Below the pieces are notes generated by a model. The model did no database searches and was not told where the DNA came from. It saw only the letters and a list, made by a program, of their open reading frames with translations. Source: Prevotellaceae bacterium (lineage in GTDB: Bacteria > Bacteroidota > Bacteroidia > Bacteroidales > UBA932). From it: a DNA stretch of 5,011 bases. The stretch is taken from assembly GCA_031275145.1 (NCBI GenBank), contig JAISPE010000392.1, positions 1-5,011 of the forward strand, read 5' to 3'. How positions within the stretch are numbered: the first letter of the stretch is position 1; each line of letters opens with the position of its first letter. Made by a program: the position numbers and the translations under genes. Shown in pieces: positions 1 through 5,011 of this stretch.

Positions 1-314
1 TTGTTGCCGCTGACGCCGCGGTTGTATATCTTCAGCTGCCTGTCAGCATGCGTTTTCAGCAGCTGTGTAGCCGTAAACAGCGGATAGCCGCTACCCAGCT
101 GCTCATGTACGTTGCACACATTACTTTCCCTCTTCCGTCCGCAATCCGTGATGGAATCGCCCTGAAAAAGGATCACTCTACTGTTCTTCAAACTGATTTT
201 CGGCGCGTTCACGCCGTTTTCCCTGTTCACCGCAGCTCTGACAAGTTCCGGAAGCATCATCATGCCCATGCCTGCCAAAGCGCCTTTCTTTAAAAAATTA
301 CGTCTCGTATTCAT
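1..314 (-). CDS. SGNH/GDSL hydrolase with Tat-type signal (5' part only)
   Basis: Partial gene read leftward from an ATG at 314; 104 codons are present and the frame is open at the window edge. The N-terminus has a twin-arginine motif (TRRNFLKK, residues 3-10) followed by a hydrophobic stretch at about 11-23, so export through Tat is likely. The mature part shows SGNH block I as QGDSITD, with the candidate nucleophile Ser54, and block III as NRGVSGN ending at Asn104, the expected oxyanion-hole Asn. LGSGYP at 73-78 also fits bacterial SGNH esterases. The C-terminal catalytic Asp/His block lies outside the window. Relatives are carbohydrate or lipid esterases, for example rhamnogalacturonan acetylesterase-like enzymes; the substrate cannot be read from this fragment. 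It diverges from ung, and a matching -7 box lies about 70 bp upstream. The overlapping ATG at 319 hits a stop after one codon, so 314 is preferred. Family assignment is firm; function within the family is open. Confidence 0.87.
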   Translation of the reverse strand, partial: MNTRRNFLKKGALAGMGMMMLPELVRAAVNRENGVNAPKISLKNSRVILFQGDSITDCGRKRESNVCNVHEQLGSGYPLFTATQLLKTHADRQLKIYNRGVSGN

Positions 315-384
315 TGCATTAAGTAATATTTATTTTTTAATTCTATAAATTCCTGAATTTATGCGGTCATTACATTTTGCGGTG

Positions 385-392
385 CAAAGTTA
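385..392 (-). promoter_or_regulatory. Bacteroidetes -7 box for the SGNH hydrolase gene
   Basis: Read on the minus strand this is TAACTTTG, an exact match to the Bacteroidetes -7 consensus TAnnTTTG. It sits about 70 bp upstream of the hydrolase start codon, giving an expected leader of roughly 65 nt. No TTTG is found at the -33 position (19-21 bp further upstream), so only half of the promoter is supported. Confidence 0.5.
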
Positions 393-668
393 TAATAATT
401 TTTTTAACCGGATGAATAAAATGCAGGAATTTTCTGTCAAAAGAGCGCAAAATTTTTTACTGCAAAGAAAAACAGTTTCTCCTGCATGGCAGAGATGTTC
501 AAATGCCGGCAAAAAAAACTTATTTACACTTCATTTTAAATAACCAAATAACCTTTCATGAAATTAAAATGTAACTGACTAATATTTAATCATTTTAGTT
601 TCTTATTTTTTTGAATTAAAATTTTTAATGGGGTACTTTCATAGACGGAAATGTGATATAAACCGGAT

Positions 669-721
669 CTCATTACCCCATTAAACCTACGGCATCCGGT
701 TCGGTTTAATGGAGTAATGGG
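669..721. repeat. 19-bp imperfect inverted repeat (long stem-loop)
   Basis: Arms 669-687 and 703-721 pair over 19 positions with one C-A mismatch (677/713) and one T-G wobble, around a 15-nt loop. The core of the left arm is TACCCCATTAAA and of the right arm TTTAATGGAGTA. A third copy, TTTAATGGGGTA, at 624-635 is perfectly complementary to the left arm. A separate pair, AACCGGAT (661-668) and ATCCGGTT (694-701), overlaps this loop and cannot form together with the long stem. No uniform T-run follows, so a simple intrinsic terminator is not supported. Confidence 0.75.
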
Positions 722-797
722 TGTTGGTTTGTGTGTGTTTTCTCATTGCTAATAAGGCTATTCTGTTATTTTGAATTAGGTGGAAATGAGGTTTTGG

Positions 798-821
798 AAG
801 GGCAAAAATGTTTTTGCCCTT
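798..821. repeat. 11-bp perfect inverted repeat
   Basis: AAGGGCAAAAA (798-808) and TTTTTGCCCTT (811-821) are exact reverse complements separated by only TG. As RNA this gives a hairpin of at most 10 bp with a 4-nt loop. It is not followed by a T-tract on either strand, so terminator function is doubtful. It lies 15 bp from the next, stronger hairpin. Confidence 0.75.
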
Positions 822-836
822 ATAATGAATATTGCT

Positions 837-870
837 TCGCTCGGCATAGCGTCCTCGCTATGCCGAGCGA
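837..870. repeat. 15-bp perfect GC-rich hairpin with TCCT loop
   Basis: TCGCTCGGCATAGCG (837-851) pairs perfectly with CGCTATGCCGAGCGA (856-870) around a 4-nt TCCT loop. The sequence is far more GC-rich than the surrounding spacer. Perfect arms with a tetraloop and no T-tract look more like a dispersed palindromic repeat or a structured RNA element than a terminator. Whether it recurs elsewhere in the genome cannot be seen here. Confidence 0.8.
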
Positions 871-993
871 GCGGACATTTACATGACACTGTCATACCAA
901 TCGCAAAAATCACAGTTCTGACAGTTTCTGTCAAAAAAAAACGTTCTGTCGCGATACATTAAATCTTGATTTTCAGAAGCGGGATTTGTTTTT

Positions 994-1024
994 TTTGAAT
1001 AGTATGTTTATTTACGTACATTTG
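994..1024 (+). promoter_or_regulatory. sigma-ABfr-type promoter of ung
   Basis: TTTG at 994-997, a 19-bp spacer, then TACATTTG at 1017-1024. This matches the Bacteroidetes primary promoter consensus (-33 TTTG, -7 TAnnTTTG, 19-21 bp spacing) in every defined position. Transcription should begin roughly 5-8 bp downstream, giving a leader of about 20-25 nt before the ung ATG. Confidence 0.8.
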
Positions 1025-1052
1025 CATGTAATTGTGATAATGTATTAATATT

Positions 1053-1727
1053 ATGGACGTAAAGATTGAATCCGGATGGAAGGCTATTTTGAAGGAAGAA
1101 TTTGAGAAGCCGTATTTTATTGAACTGGTTAATTTCATTAAGAAAGAAACGAGGGAAGGCAGGCAGATATATCCTCCGGGAAAACTGATATTTAACGCTT
1201 TTGAGAAAACTCCATTCGACAGGTTGAGAGTTGTGATTTTGGGACAGGATCCCTATCACGGTGAAGGGCAGGCGCACGGTCTTTCGTTTTCCGTTCCTGC
1301 GGGAATACCGCAACCGCCTTCGCTGGTGAACATTTTCAAGGAGATCAGGAACGATCTCGGCATCGAGCCGCCGCGACACGGCAATCTGGAAAGCTGGGCA
1401 GAACAGGGCGTGTTTCTGTTAAACGCAATACTGACAGTGCGAAGGTCGGAAGCCGCATCACATTCCAAAGCCGGATGGGCATATTTTACCGACGCCGTGA
1501 TACAAAAAATCTCCGAACACAAATCGGGAGTAGTCTTTCTTTTATGGGGCAATTTCGCCCGTCAGAAAAAAGCGCTGATAGACACGAACAGACATTTTAT
1601 ACTGGAATCGGCGCATCCTTCGCCGCTTTCGGCAAACAACTTTTTCGGATGCAGACATTTCTCGAAAACAAACAAAATACTGCAACAGCAGGGACTGCCG
1701 GAAATAAACTGGGCAATAGAAAACTGA
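1053..1727 (+). CDS. ung: Uracil-DNA glycosylase (family 1)
   Basis: Removes uracil from DNA by cleaving the N-glycosidic bond, leaving an abasic site for base-excision repair; cytoplasmic, no cofactor. At 224 aa it is close to the E. coli enzyme (229 aa). All family-1 landmarks are present: the water-activating loop GQDPYHG at 64-70 with catalytic Asp66, the uracil-stacking Phe79 in LSFS, the Pro-rich PQPPSLVNIF segment (87-95), Asn124 in FLLNAILTVR for uracil recognition, and the DNA-intercalating loop HPSPLSA at 188-194 with catalytic His188. The C-terminal FFGCRHFSKTN region is typical of bacterial Ung. The start is fixed by a consensus promoter only about 28 bp upstream, and no Shine-Dalgarno is seen, as is usual in this phylum. 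A 9-bp inverted repeat overlaps the stop codon. The 89-bp gap to the next gene suggests it may be a single-gene unit. Confidence 0.98.
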   Translation: MDVKIESGWKAILKEEFEKPYFIELVNFIKKETREGRQIYPPGKLIFNAFEKTPFDRLRVVILGQDPYHGEGQAHGLSFSVPAGIPQPPSLVNIFKEIRNDLGIEPPRHGNLESWAEQGVFLLNAILTVRRSEAASHSKAGWAYFTDAVIQKISEHKSGVVFLLWGNFARQKKALIDTNRHFILESAHPSPLSANNFFGCRHFSKTNKILQQQGLPEINWAIEN

Positions 1728-1739
1728 ACCGTTCAGTTT
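1721..1739. repeat. Inverted repeat overlapping the ung stop codon
   Basis: AAACTGAAC (1721-1729) and GTTCAGTTT (1731-1739) are exact reverse complements around a single C, allowing an 8-bp RNA stem with a 3-nt loop that includes the TGA stop. No clear T-tract follows. It may be a weak terminator or an mRNA 3'-end stabiliser separating ung from the next gene; this is inference. Confidence 0.5.
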
Positions 1740-1816
1740 CGGCTATTCATTCCTTTGCGGTAAAAAAAGCGGTGAAAACGAAACCGGTATACAAATAAAT
1801 ATTAAATAGTTCAGAC

Positions 1817-2791
1817 ATGAGAAAGTTTTTATTTTTACTTATTACTGGCGTCATGGCAGCGTCGTGCGCCGAAAAGCGCAATCTTGTCATTACAGGAACG
1901 GCAAAAGGAGTTCCGTCGGGCAAAATCTATTTGCAGAAATTTTCAGACAAGATGTTTTCTGTCATTGATTCGGCGGATATTAAAGGCGGTAAATTCACGT
2001 TTGCCGTAAACGTCGAACTGCCCGAAATCTACGGCTTGTCGCTGGATACGACGGAAGGACTGTACTTCGTGTTTTTCGACGCAAGTCCGGTAAACGTCGA
2101 GCTGGATTCGGCGCACTATTATCGCGATACTAAGGTAACAGGCTCGGCTTCGCAGGACCTTTGGAAGGAATACCTTTTGAAGGAAGAGAAAATCGGCGAA
2201 TTTATTCGCGCACATCCTGCTTCCCTGGTGCCGGTTTACGTGCTGTACCGGTTTGAGGCGTACCGGATGACTGCTGACGAAATCCGGTCGAACATATCCA
2301 TGATCGACAGTTCGCTGCTGAATACGCAATATGTAAAAACATTGCGGGAGCTTGCCGAAACATTCGAACGTGTAGCCGTCGGCAAACCGGCTCCGGACTT
2401 TACGCTGGATGCTCCCGACGGTACGGCAGTGAAATTCTCCGACAAATTTGGCTGCGGTTATGTTCTGCTGGATTTTTGGGCCTCGTGGTGCGGACCCTGC
2501 CGTCACGAAAATCCTCATATTGTCCGTATTTACAATAAATATAAGGACAAAGGTTTCGACGTGTTCGGCGTTTCGCTCGATGCCGACAGGGATGCATGGA
2601 TAAAGGCGATTGCCAAGGACAGTCTCACATGGACACATGTTTCCGACCTGCGAGGCTGGCAGTGCGCGCCGGCAAAACTCTACGGTGTACGGGCTATCCC
2701 CTCGAATTTCCTGATCGACAAAGACGGTATCATCGTTGCAAAAAACCTGCACGGCGAAGATCTGGACAGATTTCTAATTTCCGGTTTTTGA
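1817..2791 (+). CDS. TlpA-like thioredoxin-fold lipoprotein with DUF4369-like N-terminal domain
   Basis: A 324-aa envelope lipoprotein, likely a thiol-disulfide oxidoreductase. Residues 1-16 form a lipoprotein signal (charged start, hydrophobic core, lipobox MAAS before Cys17). Residues about 22-110 (ITGTAKGVPSGKIYL onward) resemble the beta-rich DUF4369 domain common in Bacteroidetes, followed by a helical linker (about 112-187). The C-terminal AhpC/TlpA-type domain begins at VGKPAPDFTL (188-197) and carries the active site WASWCGPC (221-228; Cys225 and Cys228) and the cis-Pro loop AIPSNFLID (Pro295). Two extra cysteines, Cys213 and Cys283, lie in the catalytic domain. The residues after Cys17 (AEKR) do not clearly match the surface-export signal known from some Bacteroidetes, so a periplasm-facing location is assumed. 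The partner protein is unknown; relatives act in cytochrome c maturation or general periplasmic disulfide reduction. Start ATG at 1817 is set by the signal peptide. mreC follows after 26 bp. Confidence 0.92.
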   Translation: MRKFLFLLITGVMAASCAEKRNLVITGTAKGVPSGKIYLQKFSDKMFSVIDSADIKGGKFTFAVNVELPEIYGLSLDTTEGLYFVFFDASPVNVELDSAHYYRDTKVTGSASQDLWKEYLLKEEKIGEFIRAHPASLVPVYVLYRFEAYRMTADEIRSNISMIDSSLLNTQYVKTLRELAETFERVAVGKPAPDFTLDAPDGTAVKFSDKFGCGYVLLDFWASWCGPCRHENPHIVRIYNKYKDKGFDVFGVSLDADRDAWIKAIAKDSLTWTHVSDLRGWQCAPAKLYGVRAIPSNFLIDKDGIIVAKNLHGEDLDRFLISGF

Positions 2792-2817
2792 TTTTTTACA
2801 GCAATTAACATGCATTT

Positions 2818-3651
2818 ATGGAGAGTTTATTCCGGTTTATTGTAAAGTACCATTTGTTTTTAACCTTCATCCTGCTGGAAGGAATATCGGTTGTTTTGAT
2901 TTCCCGGTCGTCATATTTCAGACATTCGGAGACGCTTGCAAAAGTCGATGCGGTTAAGGGAAGTGTGAAAAAGGTTGTAGATGTGTGGAAGGACTATTTT
3001 AATCTGCAATCAAAAAACAGCGAACTGCTGGGCGTTAATCTTTCACTGTTAGATGAAAATATATACCTGAGAAATCAGCTGAACTACAGTATGCATAAAT
3101 ACGACAGCAGCAGTAACCGGATTTTAAAAAATTTCAGATGTATTCCCGCAAATGTAATAGAAAATACTCTGAACAGAAACGATAACAGGCTCATATTAAA
3201 TGCGGGAAAGGAAGACGGAATCGAGAGGGACATGGGCGTCATATCGTTCGACGGAGTGGTAGGAATTGTGGACAGGGTTACCGACAATTTCTGTACGGTC
3301 ACATCGCTGCTCAACACTTCAAGAAACGTAAACGGAAAACTCAAAACTACAGGAATATACGGGCCTCTCGTATGGGACAGGAAAGATATTCGATATGTCG
3401 AAATGATTGACATCCCCCAGCATATCCCTGTACACAAAGGCGATACGGTCGTAACAAGCGGGCATTCACTGACTTTTCCGGAAGGGATTTTAATCGGAAC
3501 GGTGGAATCGTATCAGCTGGACAAGGGAGTGTCCTATAAAATCAGGATAAAACTTAACAATAACTTTCAAAGTCTATACAACGTATACGTTATCAGCTCC
3601 GGAGATAAGCGGGAGTTTGATTCGTTAAAAAGAGAGATTAAATCCAGATAA
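2818..3651 (+). CDS. mreC: Rod shape-determining protein MreC
   Basis: Inner-membrane, periplasm-facing scaffold of the elongation (Rod) complex, which links MreB/MreD to the peptidoglycan synthases PBP2 and RodA. At 277 aa it matches Bacteroidetes MreC. It has a short cytoplasmic start, one membrane span at about 9-28, a helical, probably coiled-coil stretch at about 40-95 through which MreC dimerises, and then the paired beta-barrel domains. Conserved MreC blocks are visible: LILNAGKEDGIERDMGV (125-141), DGVVGIV (145-151), YGPLVWD (181-187), and GDTVVTSGHSLTFPEG (208-223) followed by ILIGTV. The ATG at 2818 leads straight into the membrane span; an out-of-frame ATG at 2810 is not used. Upstream is a lipoprotein gene rather than mreB, and downstream is a PAP2 gene rather than mreD, which is not the usual order. 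No separate promoter was found, so it probably shares a transcript with the lipoprotein gene. Confidence 0.95.
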   Translation: MESLFRFIVKYHLFLTFILLEGISVVLISRSSYFRHSETLAKVDAVKGSVKKVVDVWKDYFNLQSKNSELLGVNLSLLDENIYLRNQLNYSMHKYDSSSNRILKNFRCIPANVIENTLNRNDNRLILNAGKEDGIERDMGVISFDGVVGIVDRVTDNFCTVTSLLNTSRNVNGKLKTTGIYGPLVWDRKDIRYVEMIDIPQHIPVHKGDTVVTSGHSLTFPEGILIGTVESYQLDKGVSYKIRIKLNNNFQSLYNVYVISSGDKREFDSLKREIKSR

Positions 3652-3656
3652 ACATT

Positions 3657-4589
3657 ATGCATTCATTAGTAAAACGTTTCAATTCAGCGGAATTATTAAC
3701 ATTCACATACATCGTCATCACTGCGTTCCATATCCTGCTGTTCGGGAGAACAGGTTCTTTTGCGCATATTTCCAGCCTTTTATTATGCCGGATTGCTTTT
3801 TCCGCAGCCATATTTCTGGTTGTACTGATTTCGGAACAGTTCGGGAACAGATTCGCAGGATTCATACGCTATGTCTTTCCGTTTGCACTGATCGCATACT
3901 GGTATCCGGAAACGTACTATCTTGGAGGTAACGAAAACAGCGCATTGCCACACAGTATAATCATGTCCAATATCGACGGCCTTTTAGACCGTCTGGATAT
4001 GATGATTTTCGGCTGTCTTCCGGCTATGGAGTTTTCGAAAGCGTTTCCTCAGGCCTGGGTATCGGAAATCATGTATTTCGGCTATTTTGCCTATTATCTG
4101 ATATTTCTGGTTACGTTTATATATTTCTTTTTTGTAAAGCCCGACATGGCGGAAGCGGCAATGTTTTACTGTCTGTGTTCGTTTTTCATTTTTTATATAA
4201 TATTCATTTGTGTTCCGGCAGCGGGTCCGCAGTTTTACTATTCATATCCCGACAGTCAGGTTCCCGAAGGATATTTTTTCAGTTGGCTGATGCGTTCGAT
4301 ACAGGATATGGGCGAAAAACCTACGGGCGCATTTCCGAGTTCGCACGTCGGTCTGACGCTTATTGCAATGATTCTGCTGTACGGCAATTCGCGGAAATAT
4401 TTTTACGCAATACTGCCGACAGCAATCATTCTTGTCGCTTCGACTGTTTATATCAAGGCTCATTATCTGGTAGATGTCCTTGCCGCGTTTATCGTTGCTC
4501 CGTTTATATTTGTTCTGAGCAGACTGATTTTCGGATTATATAAACACTGCAATTTATTTTCATCCCTTAAAAAAGCGGTTGATAACTGA
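3657..4589 (+). CDS. PAP2-family membrane phosphatase/phosphotransferase (Aur1/PAP2_3-like)
   Basis: A 310-aa multi-pass membrane protein with about six or seven predicted spans (roughly 15-30, 42-60, 70-88, 138-160, 166-187, 250-266, 274-295). Motif 2 is GAFPSSHVG (224-232, His230) and motif 3 is YIKAHYLVDVLAAF (265-278, with His269 and Asp273). These supply the two His and the Asp used by PAP2 enzymes through a phospho-His intermediate. The spacing and wording (PSSH, KAHYxxD) resemble the PAP2_3 group, which includes yeast Aur1-type inositol phosphorylceramide synthases, more than short BacA/PgpB-like phosphatases. The motif-1 equivalent appears to be AAGPQF (188-193), with Gln where Arg is usual. 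Possible substrates are undecaprenyl pyrophosphate, phosphatidate or sphingolipid/inositol phospholipid head groups; the sequence does not decide. It starts 5 bp after mreC and is almost certainly co-transcribed with it. Confidence 0.88.
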   Translation: MHSLVKRFNSAELLTFTYIVITAFHILLFGRTGSFAHISSLLLCRIAFSAAIFLVVLISEQFGNRFAGFIRYVFPFALIAYWYPETYYLGGNENSALPHSIIMSNIDGLLDRLDMMIFGCLPAMEFSKAFPQAWVSEIMYFGYFAYYLIFLVTFIYFFFVKPDMAEAAMFYCLCSFFIFYIIFICVPAAGPQFYYSYPDSQVPEGYFFSWLMRSIQDMGEKPTGAFPSSHVGLTLIAMILLYGNSRKYFYAILPTAIILVASTVYIKAHYLVDVLAAFIVAPFIFVLSRLIFGLYKHCNLFSSLKKAVDN

Positions 4590-4611
4590 TAACGGGTGTA
4601 CAGCATAAAGT

Positions 4612-4841
4612 TAAACAGATATGGAGTCTTCAATAAATAAAGGTATCAATTATGGCATCCCGTTAGGGGTGCATCGCCCGGTAGAACAGTCAATACCTCC
4701 TGTCCTGTATCCCGTTGGGGTGGGCTATAAAAAATTTGAAGCTATTAAAAATATTTCTTCGTTCAAATTCCGCAATCAAAAATCCCGTACCTTAGATTTG
4801 CATTTTGAAAAATAGATATATTTAAAATGGTAAACAGATAT
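4612..4841. repeat. 11-bp direct repeat flanking the CCCGTT element
   Basis: TAAACAGATAT occurs at 4612-4622 and again at 4831-4841, bracketing a 208-bp segment that contains the duplicated hairpin motif. Such an arrangement could be a target-site duplication of a small non-autonomous insertion. No terminal inverted repeats are visible just inside the copies, so chance in AT-rich DNA remains possible. Confidence 0.4.
4657..4722. repeat. Duplicated CCCGTT hairpin motif
   Basis: ATCCCGTTAGGGGTG (4657-4671) recurs as ATCCCGTTGGGGTG (4709-4722), differing by one missing A. Each copy folds on itself (ATCCC against GGGGT, with one T-G wobble). The first copy is also enclosed by a 6-bp inverted pair, AGGTAT (4641-4646) and ATACCT (4693-4698). 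The island is more GC-rich than its surroundings. It resembles short intergenic elements with a CCCGTTAGGG core that I associate with Bacteroidales genomes, but that is from memory and unverified. Confidence 0.65.
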
Positions 4842-4938
4842 AATAATATAAAAATCAGGATAAAAAGGAAGGAATCGGAGATTTGTTATTCCGTAAAAAG
4901 CAGACATATATTGCTGTTTACTGTCGATTATTTTTATC

Positions 4939-5011
4939 ATGAAATTAAAAAATACACATAAAAAGAAGAATAACCGTAACAGTTTTTCAAGTTTTTTTCT
5001 TGCAGGATTAA
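4939..5011 (+). CDS. Possible start of a membrane or secreted protein (3' end outside window)
   Basis: An ATG at 4939 opens a frame of 24 codons that is still open at the window edge. The peptide begins with a very basic stretch (MKLKNTHKKKNNRN, six Lys and one Arg in 14 residues) followed by a hydrophobic run beginning SFSSFFLAGL. That pattern fits the N-terminus of a signal-anchored or multi-pass membrane protein. There is no Shine-Dalgarno and no strong promoter match upstream. The fragment is too short to name a family, and it may be accidental. Confidence 0.4.
   Translation, partial: MKLKNTHKKKNNRNSFSSFFLAGL

Larger units (their letters stand above)
315..1052. other. Long structured intergenic region between divergent genes
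   Basis: About 740 bp, AT-rich, without a convincing gene on either strand. The short open frames here look accidental: they run through inverted repeats and promoter sequence and show no protein-like composition. From left to right it holds a small palindrome in the hydrolase leader (AAATTC-CT-GAATTT, 347-360), the hydrolase -7 box (385-392), a plain AT-rich stretch with nothing recognisable (about 400-620), three copies of a 12-bp unit forming a long hairpin (624-721), two adjacent perfect hairpins (798-821 and 837-870), two small TGTCA-type palindromes (883-895 and 919-933), and the ung promoter (994-1024). The density of secondary structure between 624 and 951 is high for spacer DNA. It may hide a non-coding RNA or dispersed palindromic repeats, but no known RNA family was recognised. 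Confidence 0.7.
4590..4938. other. Intergenic region with repeat element, no convincing gene
   Basis: About 350 bp, AT-rich apart from a GC-richer island at 4654-4725. A 64-codon open frame (4621-4815) crosses the island but has no protein-like features, and its middle simply translates the duplicated hairpin motif, so it is not called a gene. An 8-bp inverted pair, AATTTGAA (4733-4740) and TTCAAATT (4762-4769), lies just downstream of the island. No intrinsic terminator for the PAP2 gene was recognised. A TTTG at 4882-4885 upstream of the last open frame lacks a good -7 partner. Confidence 0.6.

Noticed and set aside
361..543. 60-codon open frame on the plus strand
   Set aside because: It overlaps the minus-strand -7 box of the hydrolase gene and AT-rich spacer; composition is not protein-like.
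671..719. tRNA-like or known riboswitch fold
   Set aside because: No cloverleaf, acceptor stem or known aptamer core could be matched; only the hairpins themselves are supported.
919..941. TGACAG hairpin followed by a run of A as an intrinsic terminator
   Set aside because: The homopolymer is A on the plus strand, and on the minus strand the T-run comes before the hairpin, so the order is wrong for a terminator in either direction.
780..962. 60-codon open frame on the plus strand
   Set aside because: It reads through both perfect hairpins (798-821 and 837-870), has no promoter or protein-like domain, and its middle is just the translated palindrome.
1750..1757. TTCCTTTG as a -7 box for the lipoprotein gene
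   Set aside because: It misses the conserved A of TAnnTTTG and has no TTTG at 19-21 bp upstream; too weak to list as a promoter.
1943..2752. 269-codon minus-strand open frame
   Set aside because: It is antisense to the lipoprotein gene, whose signal peptide, CGPC active site and cis-Pro loop show which strand codes.
4621..4815. 64-codon open frame after the PAP2 gene
   Set aside because: Its central part is the duplicated CCCGTT repeat in translation, with no recognisable domain; better explained as a non-coding repeat.

Overview
The window looks like a chromosomal segment of a member of the Bacteroidetes, most likely Bacteroidales. Three things support this. The promoter ahead of ung matches the Bacteroidetes sigma-ABfr form exactly (TTTG, 19 bp, TAnnTTTG). 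The genes lack Shine-Dalgarno sequences. The gene content is also typical: a TlpA-like thioredoxin lipoprotein whose N-terminal half resembles DUF4369, a Bacteroidetes-style MreC, and a Tat-type SGNH hydrolase. Genes are moderately GC-rich and the spaces between them are strongly AT-rich.

Layout. Bases 1-314 (minus strand) hold the first 104 codons of a secreted SGNH/GDSL hydrolase, which continues off the left edge. Bases 315-1052 are a long gap between divergent genes. It carries a candidate promoter for each direction and several strong inverted repeats, but no convincing gene. On the plus strand then come ung (uracil-DNA glycosylase, 1053-1727), a thioredoxin-fold lipoprotein (1817-2791), mreC (2818-3651) and a PAP2-family membrane enzyme (3657-4589). 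Bases 4590-4938 are non-coding, with a duplicated CCCGTT hairpin motif inside an 11-bp direct repeat. A short open frame at 4939-5011 may be the start of another membrane or secreted protein.

How the genes may work together. Ung is a base-excision repair enzyme with its own promoter and is probably independent of what follows. The lipoprotein, mreC and PAP2 genes are separated by only 26 and 5 bp and may be co-transcribed. All three products are predicted to act at or outside the inner membrane (periplasmic redox, cell-elongation scaffold, lipid-phosphate chemistry), so this may be a small envelope operon. mreC is not beside mreB or mreD here, which is unusual.

No clear new defence, mobile or biosynthetic system is visible. 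The least explained parts are the structured intergenic DNA at 624-951, the repeat element at 4612-4841, and the mreC/PAP2 pairing.
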